Source: a candidate division Zixibacteria bacterium DG_27
Lineage (GTDB): Bacteria > Zixibacteria > MSB-5A5 > DG-27
Assembly: GCA_001302725.1 (NCBI GenBank)
Contig: LIZU01000015.1
Span: 1-11,783, forward strand
Reading direction: 5' to 3'
DNA: 11,783 bases
In this document: positions 1-10,531 of the stretch, piece after piece
Layout: every line of letters starts with the position of its first letter
Numbering within the stretch: the first letter of the stretch is position 1
Position numbers and translations under genes: made by a program
Notes under the pieces: model-generated
Told to the model about the DNA's origin: nothing
The model's database searches: none
What the model saw: the letters and a program-made list of their open reading frames with translations, nothing else

Positions 1-298
1 CCAAGACCCGCAGGGAACGTTCCACCTCCGCGGTGAAGTCCACGTGCCCAGGGGTGTCGATCAGGTTTATGCGGTGTTCTCTCCAGTAGCAGGTGGTTGC
101 GGCGGAGGTTATGGTGATGCCCCGCTCCCTCTCCTGCTCCATCCAGTCCATCACGGCCGCCCCCTCGTCAACCTCTCCCATCCGATGAGTCTTGCCGGTG
201 TAGAACAAAATCCTCTCCGTGGTAGTGGTCTTGCCGGCATCGATGTGTGCCATGATGCCGATATTTCTTACTCTTTCCAGAGGTGTTGTGCGTGACAT
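1..298 (-). CDS. fusA: Elongation factor G, N-terminal fragment (runs off the left edge)
   Basis: EF-G is the cytoplasmic GTPase that drives tRNA-mRNA translocation on the ribosome and, with RRF, ribosome recycling. The 99 visible residues are the start of the G domain. The G1 P-loop AHIDAGKT is at residues 17-24, the switch I motif RGITIT at 59-64, and the G3 motif DTPGH at 81-85. The opening MSRTTPLERVRNIG is typical of bacterial EF-G and supports the ATG at 298-296. No strong Shine-Dalgarno is present: only GGGG about nine bases before the ATG, followed by a run of seven T. The gene is last in the visible str operon, 170 bp after rpsG. It is truncated by the window, not by mutation. Arginine codons include five AGA/AGG among eleven, unusual by E. 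coli standards for so highly expressed a gene. The tetracycline-resistance paralogue TetM is unlikely given the operon position and the N-terminus. Confidence 0.97.
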   Translation of the reverse strand, partial: MSRTTPLERVRNIGIMAHIDAGKTTTTERILFYTGKTHRMGEVDEGAAVMDWMEQERERGITITSAATTCYWREHRINLIDTPGHVDFTAEVERSLRVL

Positions 299-300
299 AT

Positions 301-366
301 AAAAAAACCCCACTACCTGAACAGTCCCGAAAAGATGGCGCTTAACTCTGAGTCACCAAGTGGAGC
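301..366 (-). promoter_or_regulatory. Possible attenuator-like leader structure before fusA
   Basis: In the mRNA sense, GCTCCAC (366-360) can pair with GTGGGGT (313-307) as a seven-pair stem with two G-U pairs. A run of T follows directly (307-301), ending two bases before the fusA ATG. The 46-base loop can form an inner TGGTG/CGCCA stem (358-354 with 340-336). This resembles an intrinsic terminator, but the loop is long and the stem is modest. It would also enclose the only candidate fusA ribosome-binding bases (GGGG, 311-308). Attenuation or translational control of EF-G is an inference; chance pairing in a 170-bp spacer is quite possible. Confidence 0.25.
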
Positions 367-468
367 GGGAGCTACTGCTCGATCTTTTCTCAGTCGACAG
401 ATCCCTCTCGGGAATCGGGAATCGTTACCCTTTCTTCTTCTACTACCTCTCTATTATCTGGCGACGCC

Positions 469-939
469 TCACCACCGGAAGTGGGCGAAAGCCTTGTTGG
501 CTTCCGCCATGCGGTGGGTGTCGTCCTTTTTCTTCATGGCGGCGCCCTCATTTTGGGAGGCGGCTATGATCTCGGCCGCCAAACGCTCTGCCATGGTGTT
601 GTCCGGCCGCTGCTTGGCAAACGTTACCATCCAGCGGATTGCCAGGGCGTTTCTCCTCGCCGGTCGCACCTCCACCGGCACCTGATAAGTGGCTCCGCCC
701 ACCCTTCGGGATTTCACCTCTAAATAGGGCTTTACATTGTTGACCCCCTTCTGGAAAACCTCCATCCCCGGCTGCCCCGTCTTCTGGTGGATGAGGTCTA
801 TGGCTTGATAGAAGATCTGCTCCGCCACACTCTTTTTCCCCCGCCGCATCAAACCGTTGATGAACTGGGCGGCCAGGGGGCTATCATACTTGGGGTCCGT
901 GGCCAACTCTCTTTTGATAACAGTCTTTCTTCTGGGCAT
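469..939 (-). CDS. rpsG: 30S ribosomal protein S7
   Basis: S7 is a primary 16S rRNA-binding protein that nucleates assembly of the 30S head and lines the E and P sites. The 156-residue product equals the common bacterial length. It starts MPRRK and carries the conserved beta-hairpin motif VKSRRVGGATYQVPVEVRP around residues 75-93. It ends with the family hallmark HRMAEANKAFAHFRW. The ATG at 939-937 gives the canonical N-terminus. The Shine-Dalgarno is poor: either GAGGT about eleven bases upstream or AGGT three bases upstream, and both lie in a small hairpin. The gene is 37 bp after rpsL and 170 bp before fusA, as expected for the str operon. In E. coli S7 represses its own operon by binding the rpsL-rpsG junction. 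Whether that holds here is not shown. Confidence 0.98.
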   Translation of the reverse strand: MPRRKTVIKRELATDPKYDSPLAAQFINGLMRRGKKSVAEQIFYQAIDLIHQKTGQPGMEVFQKGVNNVKPYLEVKSRRVGGATYQVPVEVRPARRNALAIRWMVTFAKQRPDNTMAERLAAEIIAASQNEGAAMKKKDDTHRMAEANKAFAHFRW

Positions 940-942
940 GAA

Positions 943-957
943 CCTGACGACCTCAGG
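943..957 (-). promoter_or_regulatory. Hairpin covering the rpsG ribosome-binding site
   Basis: In the mRNA sense CCTGA (957-953) pairs perfectly with TCAGG (947-943) around a GGTCG loop. The 3' base of the stem is three bases from the rpsG ATG. Both purine-rich stretches that could act as the rpsG Shine-Dalgarno (GAGGT and CAGG) are inside this element, so folding would hide them. S7 autoregulation at the rpsL-rpsG junction is established in E. coli, where the site is larger. Assigning that role to this 5-bp hairpin is an inference. Confidence 0.4.
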
Positions 958-976
958 GATGAAACGGTGTCATTGT

Positions 977-1351
977 CTACTTCTTGGGCCTTTTGGCTCC
1001 ATATCGAGAGCGTCCCTTTTTTCTATCCTCCACTCCGGCGGCATCGAGAGTGCCGCGGATGATATGATACCGAACCCCGGGGAGATCTTTCACCCGGCCA
1101 CCGCGAATCAGGACGATGGAATGCTCCTGGAGATTGTGTCCCTCCCCAGGGATGTAAGCGGTTACCTCCATGGCGTTGGTGAGGCGTACCCTGGTCACCT
1201 TCCTCAAGGCAGAGTTGGGCTTTTTGGGAGTAGATGTGTAAACCCTAGTGCACACCCCTCGCCTCTGAGGACACCGGGTCAAAGCGGGAGCGTCGGTTTT
1301 GGAAAGCGCCAGCTTTCTTCCCTTTCTCACCAATTGACTTATAGTCGGCAA
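977..1351 (-). CDS. rpsL: 30S ribosomal protein S12
   Basis: S12 sits at the decoding centre of the 30S subunit and monitors codon-anticodon pairing; it is the classical streptomycin-resistance locus. The product is 124 residues, the usual length. Motifs in order: PTISQLVRKGR (2-12), CPQRRGVCTRVYT (27-39), TPKKPNSALRKV (41-52), GEGHNLQEHS, GGRVKDLPGVRYH and the C-terminal KYG-like RYGAKRPKK. The start is set at TTG 1351-1349. It gives the family N-terminus (M)PTISQ and has GGAGG (1360-1356) four bases upstream. A longer reading from TTG 1375 adds eight residues with no family counterpart. Lys43 and Lys88, where most streptomycin-resistance substitutions occur, have the sensitive residues. The aspartate after Lys88, which RimO methylthiolates in E. 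coli, is present. The gene is first in the str operon, 37 bp before rpsG, with its own likely promoter in the gap after rpoC. Confidence 0.97.
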   Translation of the reverse strand: MPTISQLVRKGRKLALSKTDAPALTRCPQRRGVCTRVYTSTPKKPNSALRKVTRVRLTNAMEVTAYIPGEGHNLQEHSIVLIRGGRVKDLPGVRYHIIRGTLDAAGVEDRKKGRSRYGAKRPKK

Positions 1352-1355
1352 AAGA

Positions 1356-1360
1356 CCTCC
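1356..1360 (-). promoter_or_regulatory. Shine-Dalgarno that fixes the rpsL TTG start
   Basis: GGAGG in the mRNA sense lies four bases before the TTG at 1351-1349. It sits downstream of the alternative in-frame TTG at 1375, so it can serve only the shorter S12 reading. That reading matches the family N-terminus. Confidence 0.8.
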
Positions 1361-1401
1361 AACAACTAAAACCAAAATCTCAAATTCTTCGGCGAACCTT
1401 C

Positions 1402-1429
1402 ATTTTATCGTTTTGCCCGCCAAAGTCAA
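1402..1429 (-). promoter_or_regulatory. Sigma-70-type promoter for the str operon (rpsL-rpsG-fusA)
   Basis: In the mRNA sense TTGACT (1429-1424) is followed after 16 bases by TAAAAT (1407-1402). Each hexamer matches five of six bases of the TTGACA/TATAAT consensus. The -35 box begins four bases beyond the rpoC stop codon. A start near 1394-1398 would leave a leader of about 45 bases before rpsL, containing its GGAGG. No terminator hairpin separates rpoC from this site, so read-through from the rpo genes would add to local initiation. The assignment rests on sequence match and position only. Confidence 0.75.
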
Positions 1430-1432
1430 GTA

Positions 1433-5497
<4,065 letters not shown>

Positions 5498-5502
5498 TTA
5501 TA

Positions 5503-5526
5503 ACCACTCCTCTTTAAGTAGGTGGT
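5503..5526 (-). promoter_or_regulatory. Weak hairpin holding the rpoC Shine-Dalgarno in its loop
   Basis: In the mRNA sense ACCAC (5526-5522) can pair with GTGGT (5507-5503). The 14-base loop contains most of the GAGGAG Shine-Dalgarno (5512-5507), and the last G of that site is in the stem. The GTG start of rpoC follows five bases after the stem. Five base pairs with a long loop is marginal, so this could be chance. If real, it would tune rpoC translation relative to rpoB. Confidence 0.2.
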
Positions 5527-5632
5527 AAATCGGTCTGGAGAGAGAAGAAAAGTCCCTCTCGATCACTCTCGATAGACGCCTGACTGCAAAATCGGTAAAA
5601 CCTCACTTTTTCGTCGCCACAACTGTAGAGGT

Positions 5633-8600
5633 TCACTTCTCAATCAGCTCCACATCCAACCCCAGAGACTGGAGCTCCTTCACCAAAACATTGAAGGATT
5701 CCGGAACTCCCGGCTCCGGGGGGTTTTCCCCCTTTACGATGGCTTCATAGATGCGGCTCCGCCCGGCGACATCGTCAGATTTGACGGTGAGGATCTCCTG
5801 CAAGGTGTAAGCGGCACCATAGGCCTCCAGAGCCCACACCTCCATCTCCCCGAATCTCTGACCCCCGAACTGAGCTTTACCCCCCAGAGGTTGCTGCGTA
5901 ACCAGAGAGTAAGGCCCAATGGAGCGAGCATGGATTTTGTCGTCGACCAAATGGGAGAGCTTCATCATGTACATTTGGCCCACGGTGATCTCACGGTCCA
6001 GGGGTTCTCCGGTGCGCCCGTCATAAACCTTAGACTTCCCGGATTCCGGCAGGCCGGCTCGCTTGAGCGTCTCTCTCACCTCCTCCAGGCTAGCCCCATC
6101 GAAAACCGAAGAGGAGACATACTCCCCCAACTTGTCAGAAGCCCAACCCAGGTGGGTCTCCAGAAGCTGTCCAACATTCATGCGGGAGGGAATCCCCAGA
6201 GGGTTTAAGATCATCTCCAGATGGCGACCGTCGGGGAGATAGGGCATGTCCTCCTCGGGAACCACCTTGGCGACCACCCCCTTGTTCCCGTGACGACCCG
6301 CCATCTTATCCCCCACCGAGAGTTTCCTTTTGGTTGCCACCAGAACTTTCACCAATTGAACCACACCCGGCGGAAGCTCCACGCCCCTGACCGCCTTTTC
6401 GATCTCCACCTCCAGCTGGCTCTTCTTGTCCTGAAGAGAATTGCGGGCCTTCTTCAAGAAGACGCGGACTTTGGAATTGAGGCGCTCATTTTCGCAGATC
6501 CCCCCGTCAAGAGTCAGATCCAGGGGATCTACCCCCTCGAAGCTTCCCTCCCTGAATCTATGACCGGAGCGGAAGACCACCGACCCCTCGGAGGCCAGCC
6601 TGACAGTCTTTGAGACCTGTCCAGAGAGCAACTCCTCCAGGCGATGCCGGACGTTTTCCAGTATCTGTTCTTCCTCCTTCTTATATCTTCTCCTCAGGCT
6701 GGCGATTTCCTGCTTCTCGGACTTCTTGGCCTCCTCGCTTCTCTCCTTTCGGGAGAAGACCTTGGTGCTGATGACTATCCCCTTCATCCCCGGGGTGGCC
6801 TTCAGAGAGGCGTCTCTGACGTCCCCAGCCTTCTCGCCGAATATGGCCCTCAAGAGCTTCTCTTCCGGGGAGAGTTCGGTCTCCCCTTTGGGGGTGATTT
6901 TCCCCACCAGGATGTCGCCAGCTTCGACCTCCGCCCCGGTCCGCACAATCCCCATCTCGTCCAGATTGGCCACCGCCTCCTCGGACACGTTGGGAATCTC
7001 ACGGGTGAGCTCCTCGGCGCCGCGCTTGGTATCCCGGACCTGCAGCTCGAACTCCTCAATATGAATGGAGCTGAACTTATCGGTCCCCACCAACCTCTCG
7101 GAGACGATAATGGCGTCCTCGAAGTTGTATCCTCTCCAGGGCACGAAGCCCACCAGGACGTTGACACCTAAGGCTAACTCCCCCTGGCTCACGGCGGGAC
7201 CGTCCGCGATCGGCAATCCGGCCTTGACCCGATCACCAACCTCCACATGGGGCCGCTGATTGATACAAGTGTCCTGGTTGGAACGGTGAAACTTGATCAG
7301 AGGGTACTCGTCAAATTCCATAAGATCGAGATCTTCGGGCCCCTTCCTGGTGGGCCGGATTACTACCCTGCTCGAGTCGACATACTCCACCAGCCCGTCC
7401 CTTTCGGCGATCACTACGGCTCCGGAATCGCTGGCAACTTTGGCTTCAATCCCGGTGCCGACGATAGGGGCCTCGGTGGTCAAAAGGGGAACTGCCTGAC
7501 GTTGCATGTTGGAACCCATGAGGGCTCGGTTGGCATCGTCATGCTCCAGAAAGGGGATCAGAGCAGCAGCGACGGAGACTAACTGCTTCGGGGAAACGTC
7601 CATATAATGGATCTCCTCGGGGCTCACTACCGGAAAGTCACCCCGGTGGCGGGCCTGAACCCGGGTGTTGATCAAGTGTCCCTTAGGATCCAGAGGCTCG
7701 TTGGCGGGGGCGATTATGTGATGATCCTCGACATCGGCGGTGAGATACTCAATCTGGTCGGTGACCCGTCCGCGGATGACCTTCCGGTATGGGGTCTCCA
7801 AGAAGCCGTAGGAGTTGATCCGTGCGTAAGTCGATAAAGAGGCGATAAGACCGATATTGGGACCCTCCGGGGTCTCAATCGGGCACATACGACCGTAGTG
7901 GGTGTGATGGACGTCTCGGACCTTGAATCCCGCACGCTCCCGGGTCAGACCTCCCGGCCCCAGGGCGGATAGCCTGCGCTTGTGAGTCAACTCCGCCAAG
8001 GGATTGGTCTGGTCCATGAACTGCGAGAGCTGACTGGACCCGAAAAAGGCAACAATCACCGCGGAGACGGTGCGGGCGTTAACCAACTCGTGAGGGGTTA
8101 TCCCCTCCTTGCTCTTCAGGCTCATCCTCTCCCGGATAGTGCGAGCCATCCTCGATAGTCCCACCGAGAACTGATTGGCCAGAAGCTCCCCCACGGAGCG
8201 CGCCCGACGGTTGCCGAGATGGTCGATATCATCCAGCTCCCCCTGGCCGGCTCTTAGCTTCAAGAGGTATCTTATGATGACGATGAAATCCTCTCGCGTC
8301 AGGGTGGTCTGCTCCAGAGGGGTATCGAGGCCCAAGCGCTGATTGATCATATGACGCCCCACCTCCCCGAGGTCGTACCTCTTGGGATTGAAAAACATCC
8401 TCTCGAGCAAGGCCCGCGCCAGCTCCATGGTGGGAGGGTCCCCGGGACGCATCAGGGTGTATATCTTGAATAAGGCCTCCTCCTCCGAGGAGGTGGTGTC
8501 TTTCTTGAAGGTGTTGGGGATGACGGCCGCTTCCCTCTGAGGGTCAATGAAGAAGCCTGCAACCTTGGAGATTTTGAACTCTTTGATTCGGCCTAAGACC

Positions 8601-9394
8601 TCCTCGGTGAGAACCTCTCCGACTTCAGTCAAAACCTCTCCGGTCTCCGGGTGAGCCAGAGTCTCAGCCAGACGAAACTCCCCGGCCTTTAGTTTCCTGC
8701 TGGAGGTAGACAGCGCCTCCACAGGGTAAAAGAGTCCCAGAATCTCCCTTCCATCGGAGTACCCCAAGGCCCTCAGGAGAGTGGTGGCGGGGAGACGGCG
8801 GCGGCTGTCGATATGAACGTAAAGACAGTCGTTGATGTCCATCTCGAACTCCACCCAACTGCCCCGGTAGGGGATGATCCTAGCGGAGAAGAGCCGCTTC
8901 CCGTTGGGGTGGATCTCCTCGTCGAAAAACACCCCCGGGGAACGGTGCAACTGGCTGACAACCACCCTCTCGGCTCCATTGATTATGAAAGTCCCCTGGA
9001 GGGTAATCAGGGGAAGCTCCCCCAGAAAGACCTCCTGTTCGATGACATCTTTCACCTCCTTGGAACCTCCAGAGGCCTTGGATATCAGTCTCAGAGTGGC
9101 TTTGAGAGGCACTGCATAGGTCATATTCCTCTCGCGGCACTCGGCAATGGTATAACGAGGTCTCCCCAGCGTGTATTTGAGGAATTCCAGAATGGAGTTC
9201 TCGTGCACGTCGGTAATGGGGAAGATACTCTCAAATACTGCTTGTAGCCCCCTCTTCTCCCTCTTCTCCGGCTCCACCTGCGGCTGCAGAAACTCCTCGT
9301 AGGAGCGAATCTGCACCTCCAGGAGGTGCGGCATCTCCGCCGGCGTTTTCAGCTTGGAAAAGGATCTTCTCTGGATCAGCTTTTTTTCTGCCAC
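5633..9394 (-). CDS. rpoB: DNA-directed RNA polymerase subunit beta
   Basis: Beta forms the second pincer of RNA polymerase and much of the NTP-binding and RNA-channel surface; it is the rifampicin target. The 1253 residues are complete (E. coli 1342). The segment around 228-305 is a shortened SI1-like region. The rifampicin cluster GSSQLSQFMDQTNPL...SALGPGG is at 452-482. Asp461, His471, Arg474 and Ser476 correspond to E. coli 516, 526, 529 and 531 and are wild-type, so rifampicin sensitivity is predicted. Thr463 and Ala467 replace Asn518 and Ser522. An SI2-like insertion with a charged coiled coil spans about 882-1003. The active-site lysines are Lys1030 (GDKMAGRHG) and Lys1038 (GNKG). The C-terminal GGKAQFGGQRFGEMEVWALEAYGA motif contacts beta'. 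The start is GTG at 9394-9392, with GGGGAG about ten bases upstream. The gene lies 66 bp after rplL, the classic rplL-rpoB arrangement. Confidence 0.99.
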   Translation of the reverse strand: MAEKKLIQRRSFSKLKTPAEMPHLLEVQIRSYEEFLQPQVEPEKREKRGLQAVFESIFPITDVHENSILEFLKYTLGRPRYTIAECRERNMTYAVPLKATLRLISKASGGSKEVKDVIEQEVFLGELPLITLQGTFIINGAERVVVSQLHRSPGVFFDEEIHPNGKRLFSARIIPYRGSWVEFEMDINDCLYVHIDSRRRLPATTLLRALGYSDGREILGLFYPVEALSTSSRKLKAGEFRLAETLAHPETGEVLTEVGEVLTEEVLGRIKEFKISKVAGFFIDPQREAAVIPNTFKKDTTSSEEEALFKIYTLMRPGDPPTMELARALLERMFFNPKRYDLGEVGRHMINQRLGLDTPLEQTTLTREDFIVIIRYLLKLRAGQGELDDIDHLGNRRARSVGELLANQFSVGLSRMARTIRERMSLKSKEGITPHELVNARTVSAVIVAFFGSSQLSQFMDQTNPLAELTHKRRLSALGPGGLTRERAGFKVRDVHHTHYGRMCPIETPEGPNIGLIASLSTYARINSYGFLETPYRKVIRGRVTDQIEYLTADVEDHHIIAPANEPLDPKGHLINTRVQARHRGDFPVVSPEEIHYMDVSPKQLVSVAAALIPFLEHDDANRALMGSNMQRQAVPLLTTEAPIVGTGIEAKVASDSGAVVIAERDGLVEYVDSSRVVIRPTRKGPEDLDLMEFDEYPLIKFHRSNQDTCINQRPHVEVGDRVKAGLPIADGPAVSQGELALGVNVLVGFVPWRGYNFEDAIIVSERLVGTDKFSSIHIEEFELQVRDTKRGAEELTREIPNVSEEAVANLDEMGIVRTGAEVEAGDILVGKITPKGETELSPEEKLLRAIFGEKAGDVRDASLKATPGMKGIVISTKVFSRKERSEEAKKSEKQEIASLRRRYKKEEEQILENVRHRLEELLSGQVSKTVRLASEGSVVFRSGHRFREGSFEGVDPLDLTLDGGICENERLNSKVRVFLKKARNSLQDKKSQLEVEIEKAVRGVELPPGVVQLVKVLVATKRKLSVGDKMAGRHGNKGVVAKVVPEEDMPYLPDGRHLEMILNPLGIPSRMNVGQLLETHLGWASDKLGEYVSSSVFDGASLEEVRETLKRAGLPESGKSKVYDGRTGEPLDREITVGQMYMMKLSHLVDDKIHARSIGPYSLVTQQPLGGKAQFGGQRFGEMEVWALEAYGAAYTLQEILTVKSDDVAGRSRIYEAIVKGENPPEPGVPESFNVLVKELQSLGLDVELIEK

Positions 9395-9460
9395 CTTCTT
9401 CTCACTCCCCGTGTAAAAAAGACCGTTTCGACTTCACCACACTCGGTGCAGTATCGGGAT

Positions 9461-9856
9461 CTATTTCAGCTCCACCGTCGCTCCCACCTCCTGGAGCTTG
9501 TCTCTGGCGGCTTCGGCATCCTCCCTGGACACTGCCTCCTTCACCGCCCGGGGAGCGTTATCTACCACCTCCTTGGCCTCCTTCAAGCCCAGACTGGTCA
9601 GCTCCCGGACCACCTTGATCACCTGAATCTTCTTATCCCCGACCGCAGAGAGGACAACGTCGAAGGTAGTCTTCTCCTCCGCGGGGGCCCCTTCGGCGGC
9701 TCCGGGGGCCGCCGCCACACCTGCCACCGCCACTGCTGGAGTAACCCCGAATTCCTCCTGCATCCTCTTGCTCAAATCCGCCAGCTCCATGGCGGTCATG
9801 CTCTTTATGGTTTCCAGAACTTCGTCGACTTTAGCCGCTTTAGCCACTTTAGCCAC
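9461..9856 (-). CDS. rplL: 50S ribosomal protein L7/L12
   Basis: L7/L12 is the multicopy stalk protein that recruits and activates EF-G, EF-Tu, IF2 and RF3 on the 50S subunit. The product is 131 residues, slightly longer than the usual 120-128. The dimerising N-terminal domain (about 10-40, VDEVLETIKSMTAMELADL) is followed by an Ala/Pro/Gly-rich hinge (about 41-62). The factor-binding C-terminal domain (about 63-131) contains KIQVIKVVRELTSLGLKEAKE. The start is GTG at 9856-9854, with GGAG eight bases upstream. A second in-frame GTG lies nine bases on but has no better site. The first nine residues, MAKVAKAAK, come from a 9-base tandem repeat and account for the extra length. The gene lies 117 bp after rplJ, which encodes its stalk base. 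Confidence 0.98.
   Translation of the reverse strand: MAKVAKAAKVDEVLETIKSMTAMELADLSKRMQEEFGVTPAVAVAGVAAAPGAAEGAPAEEKTTFDVVLSAVGDKKIQVIKVVRELTSLGLKEAKEVVDNAPRAVKEAVSREDAEAARDKLQEVGATVELK
9830..9856 (-). repeat. Three 9-base tandem repeats at the rplL start
   Basis: The first 27 coding bases of rplL are GTGGCTAAA, GTGGCTAAA and GCGGCTAAA: two identical units and one differing at one base. They encode (M/V)AK-VAK-AAK ahead of the conserved VDEVLE start of the dimerisation domain. The repeat duplicates the start codon, so initiation at either GTG would give proteins differing by three residues. It probably arose by slippage. Confidence 0.85.
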
Positions 9857-9933
9857 TTTGACATCTCCTGCAATATCAGATTATTGACTCCTATTTCTCA
9901 ATTCCGTCTATAAGCACTATATTCCTCGCCAGC

Positions 9934-9965
9934 TTCGGAGAGACTCGACTTCAAAGCTCCCCGAA
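9934..9965 (-). promoter_or_regulatory. Intercistronic hairpin between rplJ and rplL
   Basis: In the mRNA sense TTCGGGGAG (9965-9957) pairs with CTCTCCGAA (9942-9934) over nine pairs with one G-U, around a 14-base loop. It begins eight bases after the rplJ stop. No T tract follows (the next bases are GCTGGCGAGG), so it is not an intrinsic terminator. In a 117-bp gap in an otherwise tight operon it could be an mRNA-processing or stabilising element. Such an element could help make L7/L12 in several copies per L10. The role is inferred. Confidence 0.45.
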
Positions 9966-9973
9966 TCTTTTCC

Positions 9974-10501
9974 CTACTGCTCCGCTTTTCTGCTCTGGGC
10001 CACCAAGTCGATGGTGGAGACTAGCTGTTGAAACAAAGACCGAATGTTCGCGACGAGGTTGCTTACCGGAGCCTCCACTCCCACCACAAGTCCGGCCAGA
10101 AGCTCCGGCCGCGTCGGCAAAGTGGCGACGGTCTTGAAATCATCAAAGGAGGTGTAAAACCTCCCCTCCAGAAGAAAGGCCTTCAACTTCGGCTTCTCAC
10201 CGCTCTTGTAAAAGTCCAACAGAACCTTCGCCGGAAGATTGGCCTGCTCGGAGGCGAAGACTAATCCGGTGGGACCGGTCAGGTGCTCCTCCAAGAAGTC
10301 GTACCCCACCTCCTTCGCCGCCCGGAGGATGAGGCTGTTTTTGGCGACCTGATATCGGGCCTGGACCTCTCGCAGTCTGCGCCGAAGATCGGTGAACTCC
10401 CCCACTCCCAGACCGGTGAAGTCGGTCAAGAAGACGTTGGGATGGTCGCGGAATCTCTCAGCGAGCTCTTTAACCTTCTCTGTTTTCCACTGTGGTGGCA
10501 T
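9974..10501 (-). CDS. rplJ: 50S ribosomal protein L10
   Basis: L10 anchors L7/L12 dimers to 23S rRNA at the base of the GTPase-associated stalk. The product is 175 residues, within the usual 165-180. The N-terminal RNA-binding domain contains VFLTDFTGLGVGEFTDLRRRLRE (23-45) and the conserved YQVAKNSLILRAA (50-62). GPTGLVFA follows at 77-84. The C-terminal amphipathic helix (about 145-168) carries the L7/L12-binding sites. The ATG at 10501-10499 has GGAG five bases upstream. The gene starts 30 bp after rplA. The E. coli-type L10 leader, which folds in a long rplA-rplJ gap and binds L10-L7/L12, cannot fit in this gap. Any autoregulatory site would have to overlap the end of rplA or lie elsewhere. 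Confidence 0.98.
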   Translation of the reverse strand: MPPQWKTEKVKELAERFRDHPNVFLTDFTGLGVGEFTDLRRRLREVQARYQVAKNSLILRAAKEVGYDFLEEHLTGPTGLVFASEQANLPAKVLLDFYKSGEKPKLKAFLLEGRFYTSFDDFKTVATLPTRPELLAGLVVGVEAPVSNLVANIRSLFQQLVSTIDLVAQSRKAEQ

Positions 10502-10531
10502 CTTGACTCCGGGGCTTCTCGGTTGCAGAAC

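Noticed and set aside
1352..1375. S12 reading extended upstream to TTG 1375 (eight extra residues)
   Set aside because: The extension has no family counterpart, and GGAGG at 1360-1356 lies inside it, properly placed for the TTG at 1351.
9872..9901. Possible promoter before rplL: TTGAGA, 18 bases, GATATT (minus strand)
   Set aside because: The -10 matches only four of six, the spacing is long, and the implied transcription start would fall inside the rplL Shine-Dalgarno.
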